From Anaerobacillus isosaccharinicus (GTDB lineage: Bacteria; Bacillota; Bacilli; Bacillales; Anaerobacillaceae), in contig NZ_CP063356.1 of NCBI RefSeq assembly GCF_001866075.3, positions 2,966,164 to 3,030,163 on the forward strand: a DNA stretch of 64,000 nucleotides, given 5' to 3'. Each line of letters opens with the position of its first letter. Position 1 is the stretch's first letter. Shown one piece after another: positions 16,988-28,534 of the stretch. A program made the translations under genes and the position numbers. Under the pieces are notes generated by a model. The model was not told where the DNA came from and did not search any database. It saw only the letters and a program-made list of their open reading frames with translations.

Positions 16988-17015
16988 AAAAATAGTGTAA
17001 GGGAGGAATTACTAA

Positions 17016-17354
17016 ATGGAGAAAATAGCAATAGACAAAATGGCCACGATACTTAAATTGTTAGGTGATCAAACAAGACTTACGATGATCCTTTTACTAA
17101 AAGAAAGTGACTGCTGTGTTTGTGAGTTTGTAGAATTATTTAATATGAGCCAGCCATCGATTAGTCAACATGTAAGAAAATTAAAAGATGCTGGACTAGT
17201 AAATGAAACCCGAAGAGGCCAATGGATTTTCTACTCATTAAATAAAGAATCCACATTTTATGAGGTAATCCTTTCAATCACTGAACATCTTCCGACCCAA
17301 GAAGAAAAAATAATCCAATTAGAGAAACTAGGAAAGAAAATAAGCTGTGATTAG
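17016..17354 (+). CDS. arsR: Arsenical-responsive repressor ArsR
   Basis: A 112-residue ArsR/SmtB winged-helix repressor. Helix 3 carries CCVCEFVELF, with the CVC motif that binds As(III), followed by the recognition helix SQPSISQHVRKLKDAGLV. Arsenite binding should release it from the promoter just upstream. GGGAGG precedes the ATG. Confidence 0.95.
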   Translation: MEKIAIDKMATILKLLGDQTRLTMILLLKESDCCVCEFVELFNMSQPSISQHVRKLKDAGLVNETRRGQWIFYSLNKESTFYEVILSITEHLPTQEEKIIQLEKLGKKISCD

Positions 17355-17372
17355 TAAGGGAGAGTGAGAGAA

Positions 17373-18440
17373 ATGAGTAAAGAGAAAAAAGAAAAGCAAG
17401 GTATTGGTTTTTTTGAACGATATTTAACGGTTTGGGTAGCTATTTGTATTCTTGTTGGGCTTGCAGTAGGACAGTGGCTACCAGTAGTTCCGGAAACGTT
17501 GAGCAAGTTTGAGTATGCCAATGTGTCGATTCCTGTTGCAATTTTAATTTGGTTAATGATTTATCCAATGATGGCACAAATTGATTTTGCGAGCATTGTA
17601 AATGCTGGGAAAAAGCCAAAAGGATTAGTGATAACGTTAGTCGTTAACTGGATCATTAAGCCTTTTACAATGTTTTTCTTTGCGTGGGTCTTTTTTAAAG
17701 TGATTTTTTCTCCGTTTATATCTGGAGACCTCGCTACTGAATATATTGCCGGCGCAGTTTTATTAGGAGCGGCTCCTTGTACGGCAATGGTCTTTGTCTG
17801 GAGTTATTTAACTAGGGGAGACGCAAGTTATACACTTATTCAAGTCTCTGTTAATGATTTAATTTTAATTTTTGCTTATGGTCCTATTGTTATGTTCTTA
17901 CTTCGTATTAATAACGTCGTTGTTCCTTATGAAACAGTTATTTTGTCAGTCGTATTATTTATTGTTGTGCCATTAGCTGCAGGTTATCTGTCACGTGTCG
18001 TACTGATAAAAAATAAAGGCAAAGAATGGTTTGAAAAAGTTTACCTGAAACGAGCTGGTAAGTTTACGATGGTTGGATTATTACTTACCTTAATTATTAT
18101 TTTCTCTTTCCAAGGTGAAGTCATTTTAAATAACCCATTTCATATTGGTCTAATCGCAATTCCACTTATTTTTCAAACGTTAGTTATTTTTGTAATAGCA
18201 TATTTCTGGGCAAAAAAATGGCGTCTGGAGCACAGTGTTGCCGCACCGGCTGCCATGATTGGAACTAGTAATTTCTTTGAACTAGCTGTTGCTGTAGCGA
18301 TTGCGTTATTTGGATTAAATTCTGGAGCAACATTAGTAACGGTAGTAGGGGTTCTTGTTGAAGTTCCTTTAATGCTTTATTTAGTTAAAATTGCCAATAA
18401 TACACGACATTGGTTTCCAGAAGCTAAACTTGCAAAGTAA
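17373..18440 (+). CDS. acr3: Arsenite efflux carrier Acr3
   Basis: A membrane protein of about 355 residues with ten predicted spans. Family hallmarks are [15 protein letters not shown] with the functional Cys, and the early [23 protein letters not shown] 17373 suits the AAGGGAG site better than the upstream GTG. It exports arsenite by proton motive force, or with ArsA by ATP. It lies 18 nt after arsR. Confidence 0.95.
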   Translation: MSKEKKEKQGIGFFERYLTVWVAICILVGLAVGQWLPVVPETLSKFEYANVSIPVAILIWLMIYPMMAQIDFASIVNAGKKPKGLVITLVVNWIIKPFTMFFFAWVFFKVIFSPFISGDLATEYIAGAVLLGAAPCTAMVFVWSYLTRGDASYTLIQVSVNDLILIFAYGPIVMFLLRINNVVVPYETVILSVVLFIVVPLAAGYLSRVVLIKNKGKEWFEKVYLKRAGKFTMVGLLLTLIIIFSFQGEVILNNPFHIGLIAIPLIFQTLVIFVIAYFWAKKWRLEHSVAAPAAMIGTSNFFELAVAVAIALFGLNSGATLVTVVGVLVEVPLMLYLVKIANNTRHWFPEAKLAK

Positions 18441-18484
18441 TGTCGTTATTAATAAAAAACGAATTAAAAGGAGATTTTACTCAC

Positions 18485-18904
18485 ATGTCTAAAAAAACAA
18501 TTTACTTCCTATGTACAGGTAATTCTTGTAGGAGCCAAATGGCTGAAGGTTTTGGTCATCATTATTTAGGAGACGAATGGGATGTTTATTCTGCGGGAAT
18601 TGAAGCACATGGCGTAAATCCAAATGCTATAAAAGCAATGAATGAGGTTGGAGTTGACATTACAAAGCAAACCTCTGATATGATAGATCCAGAAATCTTA
18701 GCAAAGGCAGATTTAGTTGTCACTCTTTGTGGTCACGCAAACGATGTTTGTCCTGCGACACCTACAAATAAGGAACGAGTTCATTGGGGATTTGATGATC
18801 CTGCCAAAGCGGAAGGCACAGATGAAGAAAAATGGGCGTTTTTTCAAAGAGTTCGTGATGAGATTGCGGACCGAATTAAAACATTTAAAGAAACAGGTAA
18901 ATAG
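18485..18904 (+). CDS. arsC: Thioredoxin-coupled arsenate reductase
   Basis: 139 residues from ATG 18485 behind AAAGGAG. It has the low-molecular-weight phosphatase-like P-loop CTGNSCRSQ and the redox relay cysteines in [14 protein letters not shown], as in the Bacillus/Staphylococcus type. It reduces arsenate to arsenite, which Acr3 exports. It closes the arsR-acr3-arsC operon. Confidence 0.95.
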   Translation: MSKKTIYFLCTGNSCRSQMAEGFGHHYLGDEWDVYSAGIEAHGVNPNAIKAMNEVGVDITKQTSDMIDPEILAKADLVVTLCGHANDVCPATPTNKERVHWGFDDPAKAEGTDEEKWAFFQRVRDEIADRIKTFKETGK

Positions 18905-18905
18905 T

Positions 18906-18942
18906 AAAAAAGCCTTTAATCCATAGAGATTAAAGGCTTTTT
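18906..18942. terminator. Terminator between arsC and the convergent MOSC gene
   Basis: AAAAAGCCTTTAATC (18907-18921) pairs perfectly with GATTAAAGGCTTTTT (18928-18942). The symmetry allows use in both directions. Confidence 0.88.
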
Positions 18943-18977
18943 ACATCTTAATCATAAGACGCACGGCAGTATCTTTT

Positions 18978-19616
18978 TTATAATCTCTTTGAAAACGAGT
19001 TTCGCAAGTTTTCGGCTAGTTCTTGAAGCTGCACTAGTTTCTCTATCGCTTCTTTGTTTTCCTTATCGAGGTACTTAATTTCATTCACAAACGCTACTGT
19101 AATGTTATGGGATGGACGATCCAAGAAGGTCAACGAATCATTTAATGAAATCTTACCTGGATTAAGAACTCGAAGATAGTAGCCGGTATAACCAGTATTC
19201 GAAATTATTAATGGAAGAAGTTCTTTGTTAAATCGCTTTGCAAGTTTGTAACATGGCTGTCTAGGCTGACTAACTTGAACGATAGCCTCACCTATTTGAA
19301 ATACATCACCAATTAATACATCCTTCTCAGTTAAACCATGTACAGTGAAATTTTCTCCGAACGCACCTAGAGGAAGGGGGGTTTTTAGAGCCTCTTCCCA
19401 ATAAGAATAATGATCATAACTATACACACATATTGCTTTATCTGGTCCACCATGATTGATTAAATCTGCTTGTTCATCACCAAATAGATTTGAGTCAGTA
19501 ACTAATATTATTTCGTTTTCATGAATTGGACTTTTCAATAGACCGGTTTTTATCGTTTGATTAAGTACTTGCACTTTACCGATGTTTATCGATTTTAATG
19601 ATCCATGGTCTGGCAC
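18978..19616 (-). CDS. MOSC-domain protein, YiiM type
   Basis: A cytosolic protein of about 212 residues. GTG 19616 is favoured by the AGAGG just upstream; GTG 19625 overlaps that site. Features of the YiiM-type MOSC family are HGGPDKAICVYSYDHY, GAFGENFTVHGL and the conserved Cys in QPRQPCYKLAKRF, which is the predicted sulfur or molybdenum-cofactor ligand. Such proteins are linked to Moco-dependent reduction of N-hydroxylated compounds. It is transcribed towards arsC. Confidence 0.88.
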   Translation of the reverse strand: MPDHGSLKSINIGKVQVLNQTIKTGLLKSPIHENEIILVTDSNLFGDEQADLINHGGPDKAICVYSYDHYSYWEEALKTPLPLGAFGENFTVHGLTEKDVLIGDVFQIGEAIVQVSQPRQPCYKLAKRFNKELLPLIISNTGYTGYYLRVLNPGKISLNDSLTFLDRPSHNITVAFVNEIKYLDKENKEAIEKLVQLQELAENLRNSFSKRL

Positions 19617-19798
19617 AATGACCACCTCTTTACTAATGATGAAATAATTATATAACTAAATAATCCCATAGTATAAGAATTAACACTGTGATGCTTTTTA
19701 CAAAAACTAAAAAAATTTATAGATGTCATGATATTTGTACTTGAAAGAAAATGTTTGTCAGAAAAATTTGTATAATGGGACGACAACGAAGGAAACTA

Positions 19799-19827
19799 TT
19801 GACAATCAATGATTATTTTCGTAAAAT
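19799..19827 (+). promoter_or_regulatory. Promoter of the propionyl-CoA carboxylase operon
   Basis: TTGACA (19799-19804), 17-nt spacer, TAAAAT (19822-19827). The rest of the 19617-19928 gap holds no gene I could see, and no cobalamin riboswitch was recognised. Confidence 0.75.
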
Positions 19828-19840
19828 TCAGATAGGTAAT

Positions 19841-19858
19841 AGACTGACTAGTCGGTCG
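19841..19858. promoter_or_regulatory. Probable FadR-like operator downstream of the promoter
   Basis: GACTGACTAGTCGGTC (19842-19857) is a palindrome at 14 of 16 positions and shares the TGACTAGTC core with the known Bacillus FadR box. It begins about 14 nt after the -10 box, where a bound repressor would block transcription. The TetR gene in this operon is the likely ligand. Confidence 0.62.
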
Positions 19859-19928
19859 ACTTGTTCAGCTAGAAAAATGTGAGGCTCTTACCCAAAATGT
19901 TAACCATTTTATGAGATGAGGTGAAAGG

Positions 19929-21272
19929 ATGTTTAAAAAAGTCTTAATTGCCAATCGGGGCGAAATAGCCGTTAGAATTATCCGAGCCTGTCAGGAACTA
20001 GGAATAGCAACTGTTGCGGTTTATTCTCAAGCAGACAAAGACGCATTACATGTCCAGTTAGCAGATGAAGCCTATTGTATTGGGCCTCACCTTTCTAAAG
20101 AAAGTTATTTAAAGCAAGTAAATTTATTAAGTGTAGCAACAATTACTGGAGTAGATGCAATTCACCCTGGTTATGGCTTCTTAGCAGAAAACGCTGATTT
20201 TGCTGAGATGTGTGGTGATTCAAATGTTACCTTTATCGGGCCTTCCCCCCAAGCTATTCGTAAAATGGGTGCGAAAGCTGTTGCAAGAGATACGATGAAA
20301 GCAGCGGGCGTTCCAATTGTTCCAGGAACAGATGGAATTATTGATAATGTGGAAGAAGCTCTTATCACCGCTCGTGAAATTGGGTTTCCTGTCATTGTAA
20401 AAGCAACTGCAGGCGGAGGAGGCAAAGGAATGCGCGTTGCCCAAACCGAGGATCAATTACAAAAAGCGGTTTCGATGGCTCAACAAGAAGCAGAAACCGC
20501 GTTTGGAAATGCTGGTGTTTACTTAGAGAAATATGTTGAAGAACCACGTCATGTTGAAATTCAAGTTTTAGGAGATACACAAGGAAATGTTATTCATCTA
20601 GGAGAACGGGATTGCTCCATTCAGAGACGTCACCAAAAATTAATCGAAGAAGCGCCATCACCTGCTTTAGATGAAGATTTACGTGTAAGAATGGGTGAAG
20701 CAGCATTAAAGGCTGCAAAGGCTGTCAATTATACAGGTGCTGGGACAGTAGAATTTTTACTAGATAAACATAAAAACTTCTATTTTATGGAAATGAATAC
20801 ACGAATTCAAGTAGAACACCCTGTGACTGAAATGGTTACTGGTGTTGATTTAATAAAAGAACAAATAATGGTAGCGGCCGGTTACCCCCTCTCGATCTCT
20901 CAAGAAGATATTGTGATTAATGGATGGTCGATTGAATGCCGTATTAATGCGGAAAATCCAGCTAAAAATTTTATGCCATCTCCTGGGAAGATAGAAAGCT
21001 ATCACCCACCAGGCGGATTTGGCGTTCGAGTTGATAGCGCTGCATATCAAGGGTATGCGATACCACCATTTTATGACTCAATGATTGCTAAATTAATCGT
21101 CCATGGGAAAACAAGGGAAGAAGCCATTGCTAGAATGAAACGAGCTTTAAATGAGTTTTTAATTACTGGTGTCGAAACTACGATCCCTTTCCATATTGCC
21201 TTACTCGAACATGAAGACTTTATTAAAGGAAATTTTAATACGAAGTTTTTAGAAGTTAATAAAATTATTTAA
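19929..21272 (+). CDS. Acyl-CoA carboxylase biotin carboxylase subunit
   Basis: A 447-residue biotin carboxylase with N-terminal [27 protein letters not shown], the glycine-rich ATP-grasp loop ([12 protein letters not shown]), the [20 protein letters not shown] region and [14 protein letters not shown]. It carboxylates biotin on the carrier protein using ATP and bicarbonate. Context (pccB and methylmalonyl-CoA mutase) indicates propionyl-CoA carboxylase rather than the fatty-acid ACC, though accC-type subunits can be shared. First gene of the operon. Confidence 0.94.
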   Translation: MFKKVLIANRGEIAVRIIRACQELGIATVAVYSQADKDALHVQLADEAYCIGPHLSKESYLKQVNLLSVATITGVDAIHPGYGFLAENADFAEMCGDSNVTFIGPSPQAIRKMGAKAVARDTMKAAGVPIVPGTDGIIDNVEEALITAREIGFPVIVKATAGGGGKGMRVAQTEDQLQKAVSMAQQEAETAFGNAGVYLEKYVEEPRHVEIQVLGDTQGNVIHLGERDCSIQRRHQKLIEEAPSPALDEDLRVRMGEAALKAAKAVNYTGAGTVEFLLDKHKNFYFMEMNTRIQVEHPVTEMVTGVDLIKEQIMVAAGYPLSISQEDIVINGWSIECRINAENPAKNFMPSPGKIESYHPPGGFGVRVDSAAYQGYAIPPFYDSMIAKLIVHGKTREEAIARMKRALNEFLITGVETTIPFHIALLEHEDFIKGNFNTKFLEVNKII

Positions 21273-21340
21273 TTTTGCAATTCAAACTAGAATTTATGAT
21301 GCTAAAAACCGTAAAATCAAAAAAGAGTGGAGGCGACGTT

Positions 21341-21958
21341 GTGACAGATAAACCTACTAAAGAGAAAATAACAGATGTAGCGCTCCAACTTTTTGAGCAA
21401 AACGGATACCATGCAGTGACAGTTGATAAAATTGTGAAATTAAGTGGAACGAGTAAAGGAACATTTTATCATTACTTCAAATCCAAAGATGAGCTATTAT
21501 ACAATGTCCACGATTACTTTATAACCTATGTACTTGATAAAGCTACTGAAGCCTATGAAATGTGGAAAACACCGACTGAACGGCTTAATGCAATCATTAA
21601 ATCGTTTGTTATGATGTTCGACATGTATCGGCCGCATGTTACTGTGTTTTATCAAGAAAGTTTATACTTAGCACCAGAATACTTTTTCGAAATAAAACAA
21701 AAACGCGATCAGTATAAGGAAATGATGTTCAAAGTTGTCCAAGAAGGAATTGATCTAGGAGAATTTCGAAAAGAGCTTCCGGTACCGATTACGTCAATGG
21801 CTATATTCGGTATGATCAACTGGACCTATAAGTGGTATAAGACTGATGGGAAATACTCTATTGTAGATATTGCAAATATTTATGCAGACTTTGTTCTTCA
21901 TTCAATTTTGACGAAGGATGCATTAAAAACATACGAGCATCTATTAAATAATGACTAA
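21341..21958 (+). CDS. TetR-family regulator (FadR-like) within the carboxylase operon
   Basis: 205 residues from GTG 21341 behind AGTGGAGG. The N-terminal helix-turn-helix is clear (VDKIVKLSGTSKGTFYHYFKSKDELL), followed by a helical ligand domain ending in a FadR-like TetR_C region. It likely senses an acyl-CoA and represses at the palindrome near 19850, which would make the operon autoregulated. The longer frame from 21275 has no ribosome binding site. Confidence 0.88.
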   Translation: MTDKPTKEKITDVALQLFEQNGYHAVTVDKIVKLSGTSKGTFYHYFKSKDELLYNVHDYFITYVLDKATEAYEMWKTPTERLNAIIKSFVMMFDMYRPHVTVFYQESLYLAPEYFFEIKQKRDQYKEMMFKVVQEGIDLGEFRKELPVPITSMAIFGMINWTYKWYKTDGKYSIVDIANIYADFVLHSILTKDALKTYEHLLNND

Positions 21959-21976
21959 GCCTAGGAGGGTATAAAA

Positions 21977-22483
21977 ATGTTTAAAGTAAATGATCTAAGG
22001 GAATTAATTCGTGCTGTTGACCGTTCAAATATCGATGAGTTAATTGTAAAAGGTGAAAATAATGAGAAGGTCGTTATTCGGAAAAAGGGTGCAGTAGTTA
22101 CTACGAGCGAAACAGTGGAAGCGATATCGCCTGCACCTGTTGCCCAAAGTACTCTACCTGTAGCACCACCGCCATCGCCACCAGTTCCACAAGAAGTAAA
22201 AAACGAGGAGCCAATTTCTACTCCAGTACCAGCAGTTGAAGAAAACTTGCATAAAATTACGTCACCAATGGTAGGAACATTTTATGCTGCTGCCTCACCA
22301 GATTCGCCTCCGTATGTGAAAAAAGGTGATCAAGTAAAAAATGATTCCGTCGTTTGTATCGTCGAAGCGATGAAATTAATGAATGAGCTTGAAGCAGAAG
22401 TGAATGGCGAAATTGTAGAAGTTCTAGTAGAAAATGGACAATTAGTAGAATACGGTCAACCACTTTTCCTAGTAAGAGTTTAA
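21977..22483 (+). CDS. Biotin carboxyl carrier protein
   Basis: 168 residues: an N-terminal helical segment, a Pro/Ala/Val-rich linker (about 50-88) and a biotinyl domain with SPMVGTFY and the biotinylation motif EAMKLMNE. It shuttles carboxybiotin between the carboxylase and the carboxyltransferase. It is built like an AccB protein but lies between the tetR gene and pccB, 18 nt after the former. Confidence 0.94.
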   Translation: MFKVNDLRELIRAVDRSNIDELIVKGENNEKVVIRKKGAVVTTSETVEAISPAPVAQSTLPVAPPPSPPVPQEVKNEEPISTPVPAVEENLHKITSPMVGTFYAAASPDSPPYVKKGDQVKNDSVVCIVEAMKLMNELEAEVNGEIVEVLVENGQLVEYGQPLFLVRV

Positions 22484-22539
22484 AAAGCTTCGAAGCATTA
22501 CTCACTTAACTCTAACTTTAAAAGGAGGTTGACTTACAG

Positions 22540-24096
22540 ATGGATATGTTTGACAAAATTGAAGAAATGGAAGAACGACGTTGGACAGTAAAGAACGGTG
22601 GTGGTGACACGAGAATTGAGGCTCAACACAATCGCGGTAAAAAAACTGCCCGGGAAAGAATTGATCTACTTGTTGATGAAGGGACATTTGTTGAAATTAA
22701 TCCCTTTATTGAAAATAGAGGATTAGCCCTAACATCAGGAAATTCCGACGCCCCTGGTGAAGGGGTAGTCACAGGGTATGGTAAAGTCGATGGTCGGATC
22801 GTCTTTATCTTTTCACAAGATTTCACAGTATTTGGTGGAGCTTTAGGAGAAATGCATGCAACAAAAATTGCAAAAATCATGGACTTAGCCGCTGAAAATG
22901 GTGCGCCAATTATTGGTTTAAATGACTCAGGTGGTGCAAGGATTCAAGAGGGGGTTCTCTCTTTAGACGGTTATGGTCATATTTTTTATAGAAATTCGAT
23001 TTTCTCAGGAGTTATTCCACAAATTTCTGTTATTATGGGGCCTTGTGCAGGAGGAGCTGTTTATTCACCTGCAATTACAGATTTTGTTTTCATGGTCGAA
23101 AAAACAAGTCAAATGTTTATTACAGGGCCAAAAGTTATTAAAAGTGTAACAGGCGCAGACATAGACACTGAAGATTTAGGTGGGGCAAAAGTTCATTCAA
23201 CGGTAAGTGGGAATGCTCACTTTACGGCACCTACAGAAGAAGAAGTGTTAGAAGAAGTTAGAAGGTTAATTAGTTTTTTACCGCAAAACAACGAAGAAAA
23301 AGCACCACAAAAACGACCAGAAGTAGAAAAGCCAATTGACGAACGTATTGATGAGTTAATTGATATTGTGCCTATTGATGGTACAAAGGTGTATGATGTT
23401 CGAAAAGTAATTGCTGCAATTATCGACGATCGAAATTTTATGGAGGTTCAACCTTCTTTTGCAAAAAATATCGTTGTTGGATTTGCTAGACTTAATGGAG
23501 AAACGGTAGGAATTGTAGCAAATCAACCAAAGTTTATGGCTGGTGGCCTTGATATTAATTCCTCAGATAAATGCTCAAGATTTATTCGTTTCTGTGATTG
23601 CTTTAACATTCCATTAATTACGTTTGAAGATGTAAGCGGTTTTATCCCTGGAATTAATCAAGAGCATGGTGGCATTATTCGCCACGGTGCAAAAATTTTG
23701 TACGCATACTCAGAAGCTACAGTTCCGAGAATTACCGTTATTACAAGAAAAGCATTCGGCGGAGCGTATGTTGCATTAAATAGTAAAGCGATAGGAGCAG
23801 ATTTAGTATTTGCATGGCCAAACTCCGAAGTTGCAGTAATGGGCCCTGAGGGAGCGGCAAATATCATATTTGCAAAGGAAATTGCAGAAAGTGAAAATCC
23901 AGAAGCAACTAGGCAAGCAAAAATACAAGAGTATCGTGATAAATTTGCCAACCCTTATGTTGCTGCATCTAACGGAATGATTGATGATGTGATTGATCCT
24001 CGAGATACAAGAAAATGTTTAATTAGTGCCCTTGAAATGTTGAGAAATAAAAAGAAGAAACTACCAAAGAAAAAACATGGAAATATCCCACTATAA
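22540..24096 (+). CDS. pccB: Propionyl-CoA carboxylase carboxyltransferase (beta) subunit
   Basis: A 518-residue carboxyltransferase with both crotonase-like halves on one chain. Features are TARERIDLLVDEGTF, the oxyanion motifs GLNDSGGARIQEGV with GPCAGGAVYSP in the first half, and EDVSGFIPG with RKAFGGAYVA in the second. It transfers CO2 from biotin to propionyl-CoA, giving (S)-methylmalonyl-CoA. The fused length argues against AccA/AccD. AAAGGAGG precedes the ATG. Confidence 0.93.
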   Translation: MDMFDKIEEMEERRWTVKNGGGDTRIEAQHNRGKKTARERIDLLVDEGTFVEINPFIENRGLALTSGNSDAPGEGVVTGYGKVDGRIVFIFSQDFTVFGGALGEMHATKIAKIMDLAAENGAPIIGLNDSGGARIQEGVLSLDGYGHIFYRNSIFSGVIPQISVIMGPCAGGAVYSPAITDFVFMVEKTSQMFITGPKVIKSVTGADIDTEDLGGAKVHSTVSGNAHFTAPTEEEVLEEVRRLISFLPQNNEEKAPQKRPEVEKPIDERIDELIDIVPIDGTKVYDVRKVIAAIIDDRNFMEVQPSFAKNIVVGFARLNGETVGIVANQPKFMAGGLDINSSDKCSRFIRFCDCFNIPLITFEDVSGFIPGINQEHGGIIRHGAKILYAYSEATVPRITVITRKAFGGAYVALNSKAIGADLVFAWPNSEVAVMGPEGAANIIFAKEIAESENPEATRQAKIQEYRDKFANPYVAASNGMIDDVIDPRDTRKCLISALEMLRNKKKKLPKKKHGNIPL

Positions 24097-24158
24097 GTGC
24101 TTGTTCGTAAAGGAGTCGACGGGTATCACTTTTTGAACATCCTCTATAAAAAAACAAA

Positions 24159-24193
24159 TTAGTGCTCCTGAGACCTTATCCCAGGAGCACTAA
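24159..24193 (+). repeat. Inverted repeat after pccB, without T run
   Basis: TTAGTGCTCCTG (24159-24170) pairs with CAGGAGCACTAA (24182-24193), a perfect 12-bp stem with an 11-nt loop, followed by CCAAATT rather than T residues. A second small hairpin (CTTAGA/TCTAAG, about 24207-24226) follows. It could attenuate readthrough or protect the upstream mRNA end. Confidence 0.6.
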
Positions 24194-24261
24194 CCAAATT
24201 GCTAGTCTTAGAGGTGGCAGTCTAAGAGTTACAGATAGTTCATCATTGAGCTATCTTCAGA

Positions 24262-24294
24262 ACTCTACACTCTACACTCTACACTCTAAACTTT
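24262..24294 (+). repeat. Heptamer array ahead of mutA
   Basis: Four tandem units of ACTCTAC/ACTCTAA, a variant of the ATTCTAC heptamer seen elsewhere in the window, ending 16 nt before the mutA start. Confidence 0.7.
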
Positions 24295-24309
24295 AGGTAG
24301 GTGACCATT

Positions 24310-26397
24310 ATGAGTTCCGAGGAAAGCAATGAAAATATACTTAAAGAAATATGTGATTATCCAATCCCCACTTATTCTAAATGGAAAATAGCTGTTGAAA
24401 AATCGTTAAAAGGTGCTCCTTTTTCAAAGCTCTTAACCAAAACATATGAAGACATTGTTCTCCAACCGATGTATCAACAGAGGGATATCGAACATTTGCC
24501 GTTTACAAAGACGGTGCCAGGTGAGTTTCCTTTTGTGAGAGGAAAAGCTCATACAGGAGAGGAAAAGAGTTGGTTAGTCGCTCAAGAGATGAATCACCCT
24601 CTTTGCGAAACATTAAACGAATGGTTAAAAAATGACTTACAAAAAGGTGTAAATGCAATAAACATCGTAATAAATGAAAATCTAAAAGTAGGTGCAGACA
24701 CTAGTAACGTAAATACAGTAGGGGCCGCAATCTATTCTTTAGAAGATGTTGAAACAATTTTTAAAGATATTGATGTAACTAATCTTCCTTTTATGATGCA
24801 GTGTGGTGCGAATGTATCGATCGTTAGTTTATTCGCATCATTTTTCAAGAAAAATAATCTTCCGCTTACAAAATTAAAAGGCTGTATCGGCGTTGATCCA
24901 TTAGCGATGTTAATAAAGGAAGGCTCATTACCAAACGATATGGATTGTTACTTAGATCAAATGGCTGAAATCATAAGATGGAAAGATGAAAATGGTCTAG
25001 AATTGAAAACGATTTTTATCGATGGAAGTCCTTATCATAATAGTGGAGCAAATGGGGTACAAGAGCTTGCATTTATGGTAGCAACGGCTGTTTATTATAT
25101 CCGTGAACTACAAAATCGTGGATTAACCATTGATCAAATTGCTCCATCTATTTGTTTCTCAATGTCAATTGGATCAAACCTTTTTATGGAGCTTTCAAAG
25201 GTCCGTAGTACAAGATTGCTATGGTCGAATATTATCGATGCTTTTGGTGGCAATAAAGAAAGTCAACAGTTAACTGTTCATGCAAGAACTTCACAATGGA
25301 CGAAAACTGTCTATGATCCGTATGTCAATATGCTACGTTCAACAGTAGAAGCATTCACAGCTGCAGTTAGTGGTGTTGATAGCTTACATGTGAGTTCTTT
25401 TGACGAAGCATTTACATTACCTAATGATTTCTCTAGAAGAACAGCTAGAAATATTCATTTTATTATCCAAGAAGAAGCACTTATAACTAAAACGATGGAT
25501 CCAGCAGGTGGTTCTTGGTATGTTGAACATCTGACAAATGAAATTGCTGATAAGAGCTGGGAACTATTTCAACAAATTGAAGGATCGGGTGGTATGTTTG
25601 AGGCGATCAATAAAGGGATCCCACAACAGCAAGTAAAAGAAACATCGGCGAAGAAAAAAGTAGACATCGAAAAGCGTAAACTCATCTTTGTTGGATCAAC
25701 CATGTATCCAAATAGTGATGAGTCCTATAAAAAGTTGAATGATGAGTCATTAAAGAAAGTTGTTATAGAACGAATTCAATCAGTGAAAGAGAAAAAAGCG
25801 GTTCAGATTGCTGTTCGTCACGACACCTTAATGAGTGACCTAATCGACGCGTGGGAAACAGGTGCTTCAGTAGACGAGATTATTGGATCCTTAGGAAACA
25901 GTAATGCTATCACCGTTGAAAGGCTAGAAGAATATCGGGCAACAGAAGCATTTGAATTACTCCGTCAACTAAGTGATGAGAAGAAACGGGAAAAAAGACC
26001 ATTCAACGTATTTTTAACAAGTATTGGCGCTCTTTCACATCATAAACAACGCTCTGATTTTATTGCTAGTTTCTTTGAAACGGGTGGATTTACGATTATC
26101 AAAAACAATGGATTCGTAACGAATGAAGATGCAATAAAAGCGACAATTAGTACTGAAGCAAAGATTGCTGTTATCTGTGGAAAAAATGAAAGCTATGCAG
26201 AACAAGCGTTACAAATCATTACAGAAGTAAAGCGTGAGCGACCTGATATTCGCTTATTTATAGCCGGGAAGCAAGAGGCAGAGCTTGAGAAACAATTATT
26301 AGACTCAGGGTTGGATGGCTTTATTCACGTTGGCACAAATTGCTATCAATTGTTAAAAGAACTACAAGGTGAAAAGGAGGGTATGGTTAATGAATAA
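24310..26397 (+). CDS. mutA: Methylmalonyl-CoA mutase small (beta) subunit
   Basis: About 695 residues from ATG 24310 (GTG 24301 is nearer the TAGGTAGG site than usual). It has the mutase barrel pattern and [14 protein letters not shown], which is shared with the catalytic subunit. The C-terminal domain lacks the DxHxxG cobalamin ligand motif, as expected for the non-catalytic partner. It forms a heterodimer with MutB, whose gene overlaps its end. Confidence 0.93.
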   Translation: MSSEESNENILKEICDYPIPTYSKWKIAVEKSLKGAPFSKLLTKTYEDIVLQPMYQQRDIEHLPFTKTVPGEFPFVRGKAHTGEEKSWLVAQEMNHPLCETLNEWLKNDLQKGVNAINIVINENLKVGADTSNVNTVGAAIYSLEDVETIFKDIDVTNLPFMMQCGANVSIVSLFASFFKKNNLPLTKLKGCIGVDPLAMLIKEGSLPNDMDCYLDQMAEIIRWKDENGLELKTIFIDGSPYHNSGANGVQELAFMVATAVYYIRELQNRGLTIDQIAPSICFSMSIGSNLFMELSKVRSTRLLWSNIIDAFGGNKESQQLTVHARTSQWTKTVYDPYVNMLRSTVEAFTAAVSGVDSLHVSSFDEAFTLPNDFSRRTARNIHFIIQEEALITKTMDPAGGSWYVEHLTNEIADKSWELFQQIEGSGGMFEAINKGIPQQQVKETSAKKKVDIEKRKLIFVGSTMYPNSDESYKKLNDESLKKVVIERIQSVKEKKAVQIAVRHDTLMSDLIDAWETGASVDEIIGSLGNSNAITVERLEEYRATEAFELLRQLSDEKKREKRPFNVFLTSIGALSHHKQRSDFIASFFETGGFTIIKNNGFVTNEDAIKATISTEAKIAVICGKNESYAEQALQIITEVKRERPDIRLFIAGKQEAELEKQLLDSGLDGFIHVGTNCYQLLKELQGEKEGMVNE

Positions 26398-28534
26398 TCC
26401 TGATTTTACAAAGATTGCATTTAAAAAGGGATCAACTAATACTGAACAACAAAAACCTACTCCTTCAAGACAACTAGCATTTCGGACATTAGAGCAAATT
26501 TATGTTAAACCTCTTTATTCAAATGAAGATACAGAAGGAATGGAGCATCTTGATTATGTTTCTGGAATTCCTCCATTTTTACGTGGACCATACCCTGCGA
26601 TGTATAAATCAAGGCCTTGGACCGTTCGACAATACGCGGGCTTTTCTACGGCCGAAGAAAGCAATGCATTTTACCGCCGGAATTTAGCTGCGGGACAAAA
26701 AGGGCTTTCAATCGCCTTTGATTTAGCCACGCATCGTGGATATGACTCAGATCATCCCCGTGTTGTAGGCGATGTAGGAAAAGCTGGTGTAGCAGTTGAT
26801 TCAATTTTAGACATGAAAATTTTATTTGACGGGATCCCCCTTGATAAAATGAGTGTTTCCATGACAATGAATGGTGCTGTTTTACCTGTTTTGGCTTTTT
26901 ACATTGTTGCTGCAGAAGAACAAGGGGTTAGTCAAGATCAGTTAACAGGGACGATTCAAAATGATATTTTAAAAGAGTACATGGTAAGAAATACGTACAT
27001 TTACCCTCCAAAACCTTCGATGAAGGCAATTGCTGATATTTTTGAATATACATCTAAGCACATGCCAAAATTTAATAGTATCAGTATTTCTGGCTATCAT
27101 ATGCAAGAAGCAGGGGCAACGGCGGATATAGAACTCGGCTACACGTTAGCAGACGGACTTGAATATGTGCGAACTGGCATGGAAGCAGGTCTTGATATCG
27201 ATGCATTTGCACCTAGACTTTCTTTTTTCTGGGCAATTGGAATGAACTATTTCATGGAAGTGGCCAAAATGAGAGCCGCACGACTCTTATGGGCAAAGCT
27301 TCTAAAGCAATTTAACCCGAAAAGTGAGAAGTCACTAGCACTAAGAACCCACTCCCAAACATCAGGGTGGAGTTTAACAGAGCAAGATCCATTTAATAAT
27401 GTGGCTAGAACATGCCTTGAAGCACTAGCTGCAACTTTAGGTCATACCCAATCTCTGCACACAAATGCCTTAGATGAAGCGATTGCTTTACCTACAGATT
27501 TCTCAGCACGTATTGCCCGAAATACCCAGCTATTTTTGCAAGATGAGACAGGGATTTGTAATGTGCTAGACCCTTGGGGTGGCTCTTATTATGTAGAGTC
27601 GTTAACGAAAGAGTTAGCAGAAAAAGCATGGGGTCACATTCAAGAAGTAGAAAAGTTAGGGGGTATGGCAAAGGCGATTGAAACTGGCTTACCGAAAATG
27701 CGAATTGAAGAAGCGGCAGCAAGGCGCCAAGCTCATATCGATTCGAAAAAGGAAACGATTATCGGTGTGAATAAATATCGCCTTGATCAAGAAGATCCAA
27801 TTGAAATTTTAAATATAGATAATAGCGCAGTAAGAGAAGCTCAAATTAAGAGGCTAGAGGAACTAAGAAACAACCGCGATGAAGAGAAGGTGAATGGTGC
27901 CCTTCAAGCGATTACGACTGCAGCAGAAACAGGAGAAGGAAACCTACTAGCACTTGCTATAGAAGCAGCCAGGGCCAGAGCAAGCTTAGGAGAAATATCT
28001 GACGCCTACGAAAAGGTTGTTGGGAGACATAAGGCGGTGATCCGATCTATTAGTGGAGTATATCGAGCAGAATTTGCTGAAGAAGAACAAATTGATTTAG
28101 TTAGAAAAAAGGCAGATGAGTTTGCGGAAAACGAAGGAAGACGACCAAGAATTATGATAACAAAGCTTGGCCAAGATGGTCACGACCGTGGCGCGAAGGT
28201 CATTGCAACTGCTTTTGCCGATCTAGGCTTTGATGTTGATATCGGACCTTTATTCCAAACTCCAGAAGAAGCAGCAATTCAAGCTGTAGAAAATGATGTT
28301 CATGTTATTGGAATGAGTTCTCTTGCAGCAGGTCATAGAACCCTACTACCTGAAATAGTGAAAGAACTTAAAAAACTTGGACGGGAAGATATCCTAGTAA
28401 TTATCGGTGGTGTTATCCCTTCTCAAGATTATGAATTTCTATATGAACAAGGTGCTGCAGCAATTTTCGGACCAGGAACAGTTATCCCAGTCGCAGCTCT
28501 AAAAGTTTTAGAAAAAATCACCGAACAAATTTAA
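26390..28534 (+). CDS. mutB: Methylmalonyl-CoA mutase large (alpha, catalytic) subunit
   Basis: 714 residues from ATG 26390, 8 nt after AGGAGGG. The N-terminal barrel shows [18 protein letters not shown] and [18 protein letters not shown], and the C-terminal cobalamin domain has the His ligand motif [12 protein letters not shown] (near residue 595). It converts (R)-methylmalonyl-CoA to succinyl-CoA with adenosylcobalamin. It overlaps mutA by 8 nt. No methylmalonyl-CoA epimerase gene is seen in the window. Confidence 0.96.
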   Translation: MNNPDFTKIAFKKGSTNTEQQKPTPSRQLAFRTLEQIYVKPLYSNEDTEGMEHLDYVSGIPPFLRGPYPAMYKSRPWTVRQYAGFSTAEESNAFYRRNLAAGQKGLSIAFDLATHRGYDSDHPRVVGDVGKAGVAVDSILDMKILFDGIPLDKMSVSMTMNGAVLPVLAFYIVAAEEQGVSQDQLTGTIQNDILKEYMVRNTYIYPPKPSMKAIADIFEYTSKHMPKFNSISISGYHMQEAGATADIELGYTLADGLEYVRTGMEAGLDIDAFAPRLSFFWAIGMNYFMEVAKMRAARLLWAKLLKQFNPKSEKSLALRTHSQTSGWSLTEQDPFNNVARTCLEALAATLGHTQSLHTNALDEAIALPTDFSARIARNTQLFLQDETGICNVLDPWGGSYYVESLTKELAEKAWGHIQEVEKLGGMAKAIETGLPKMRIEEAAARRQAHIDSKKETIIGVNKYRLDQEDPIEILNIDNSAVREAQIKRLEELRNNRDEEKVNGALQAITTAAETGEGNLLALAIEAARARASLGEISDAYEKVVGRHKAVIRSISGVYRAEFAEEEQIDLVRKKADEFAENEGRRPRIMITKLGQDGHDRGAKVIATAFADLGFDVDIGPLFQTPEEAAIQAVENDVHVIGMSSLAAGHRTLLPEIVKELKKLGREDILVIIGGVIPSQDYEFLYEQGAAAIFGPGTVIPVAALKVLEKITEQI

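Noticed and set aside
19755-19776. Promoter TTGTCA with TATAAT near 19771
   Set aside because: The spacer is only 10 nt; the TTGACA/TAAAAT pair at 19799 has correct spacing.
19617-19928. Cobalamin riboswitch ahead of the B12-dependent pathway
   Set aside because: The leader after the predicted start site is only about 95 nt and no B12-box-like sequence was seen.
24159-24193. Rho-independent terminator after pccB
   Set aside because: The stem is perfect but no T run follows on either side, so it was listed as an inverted repeat only.
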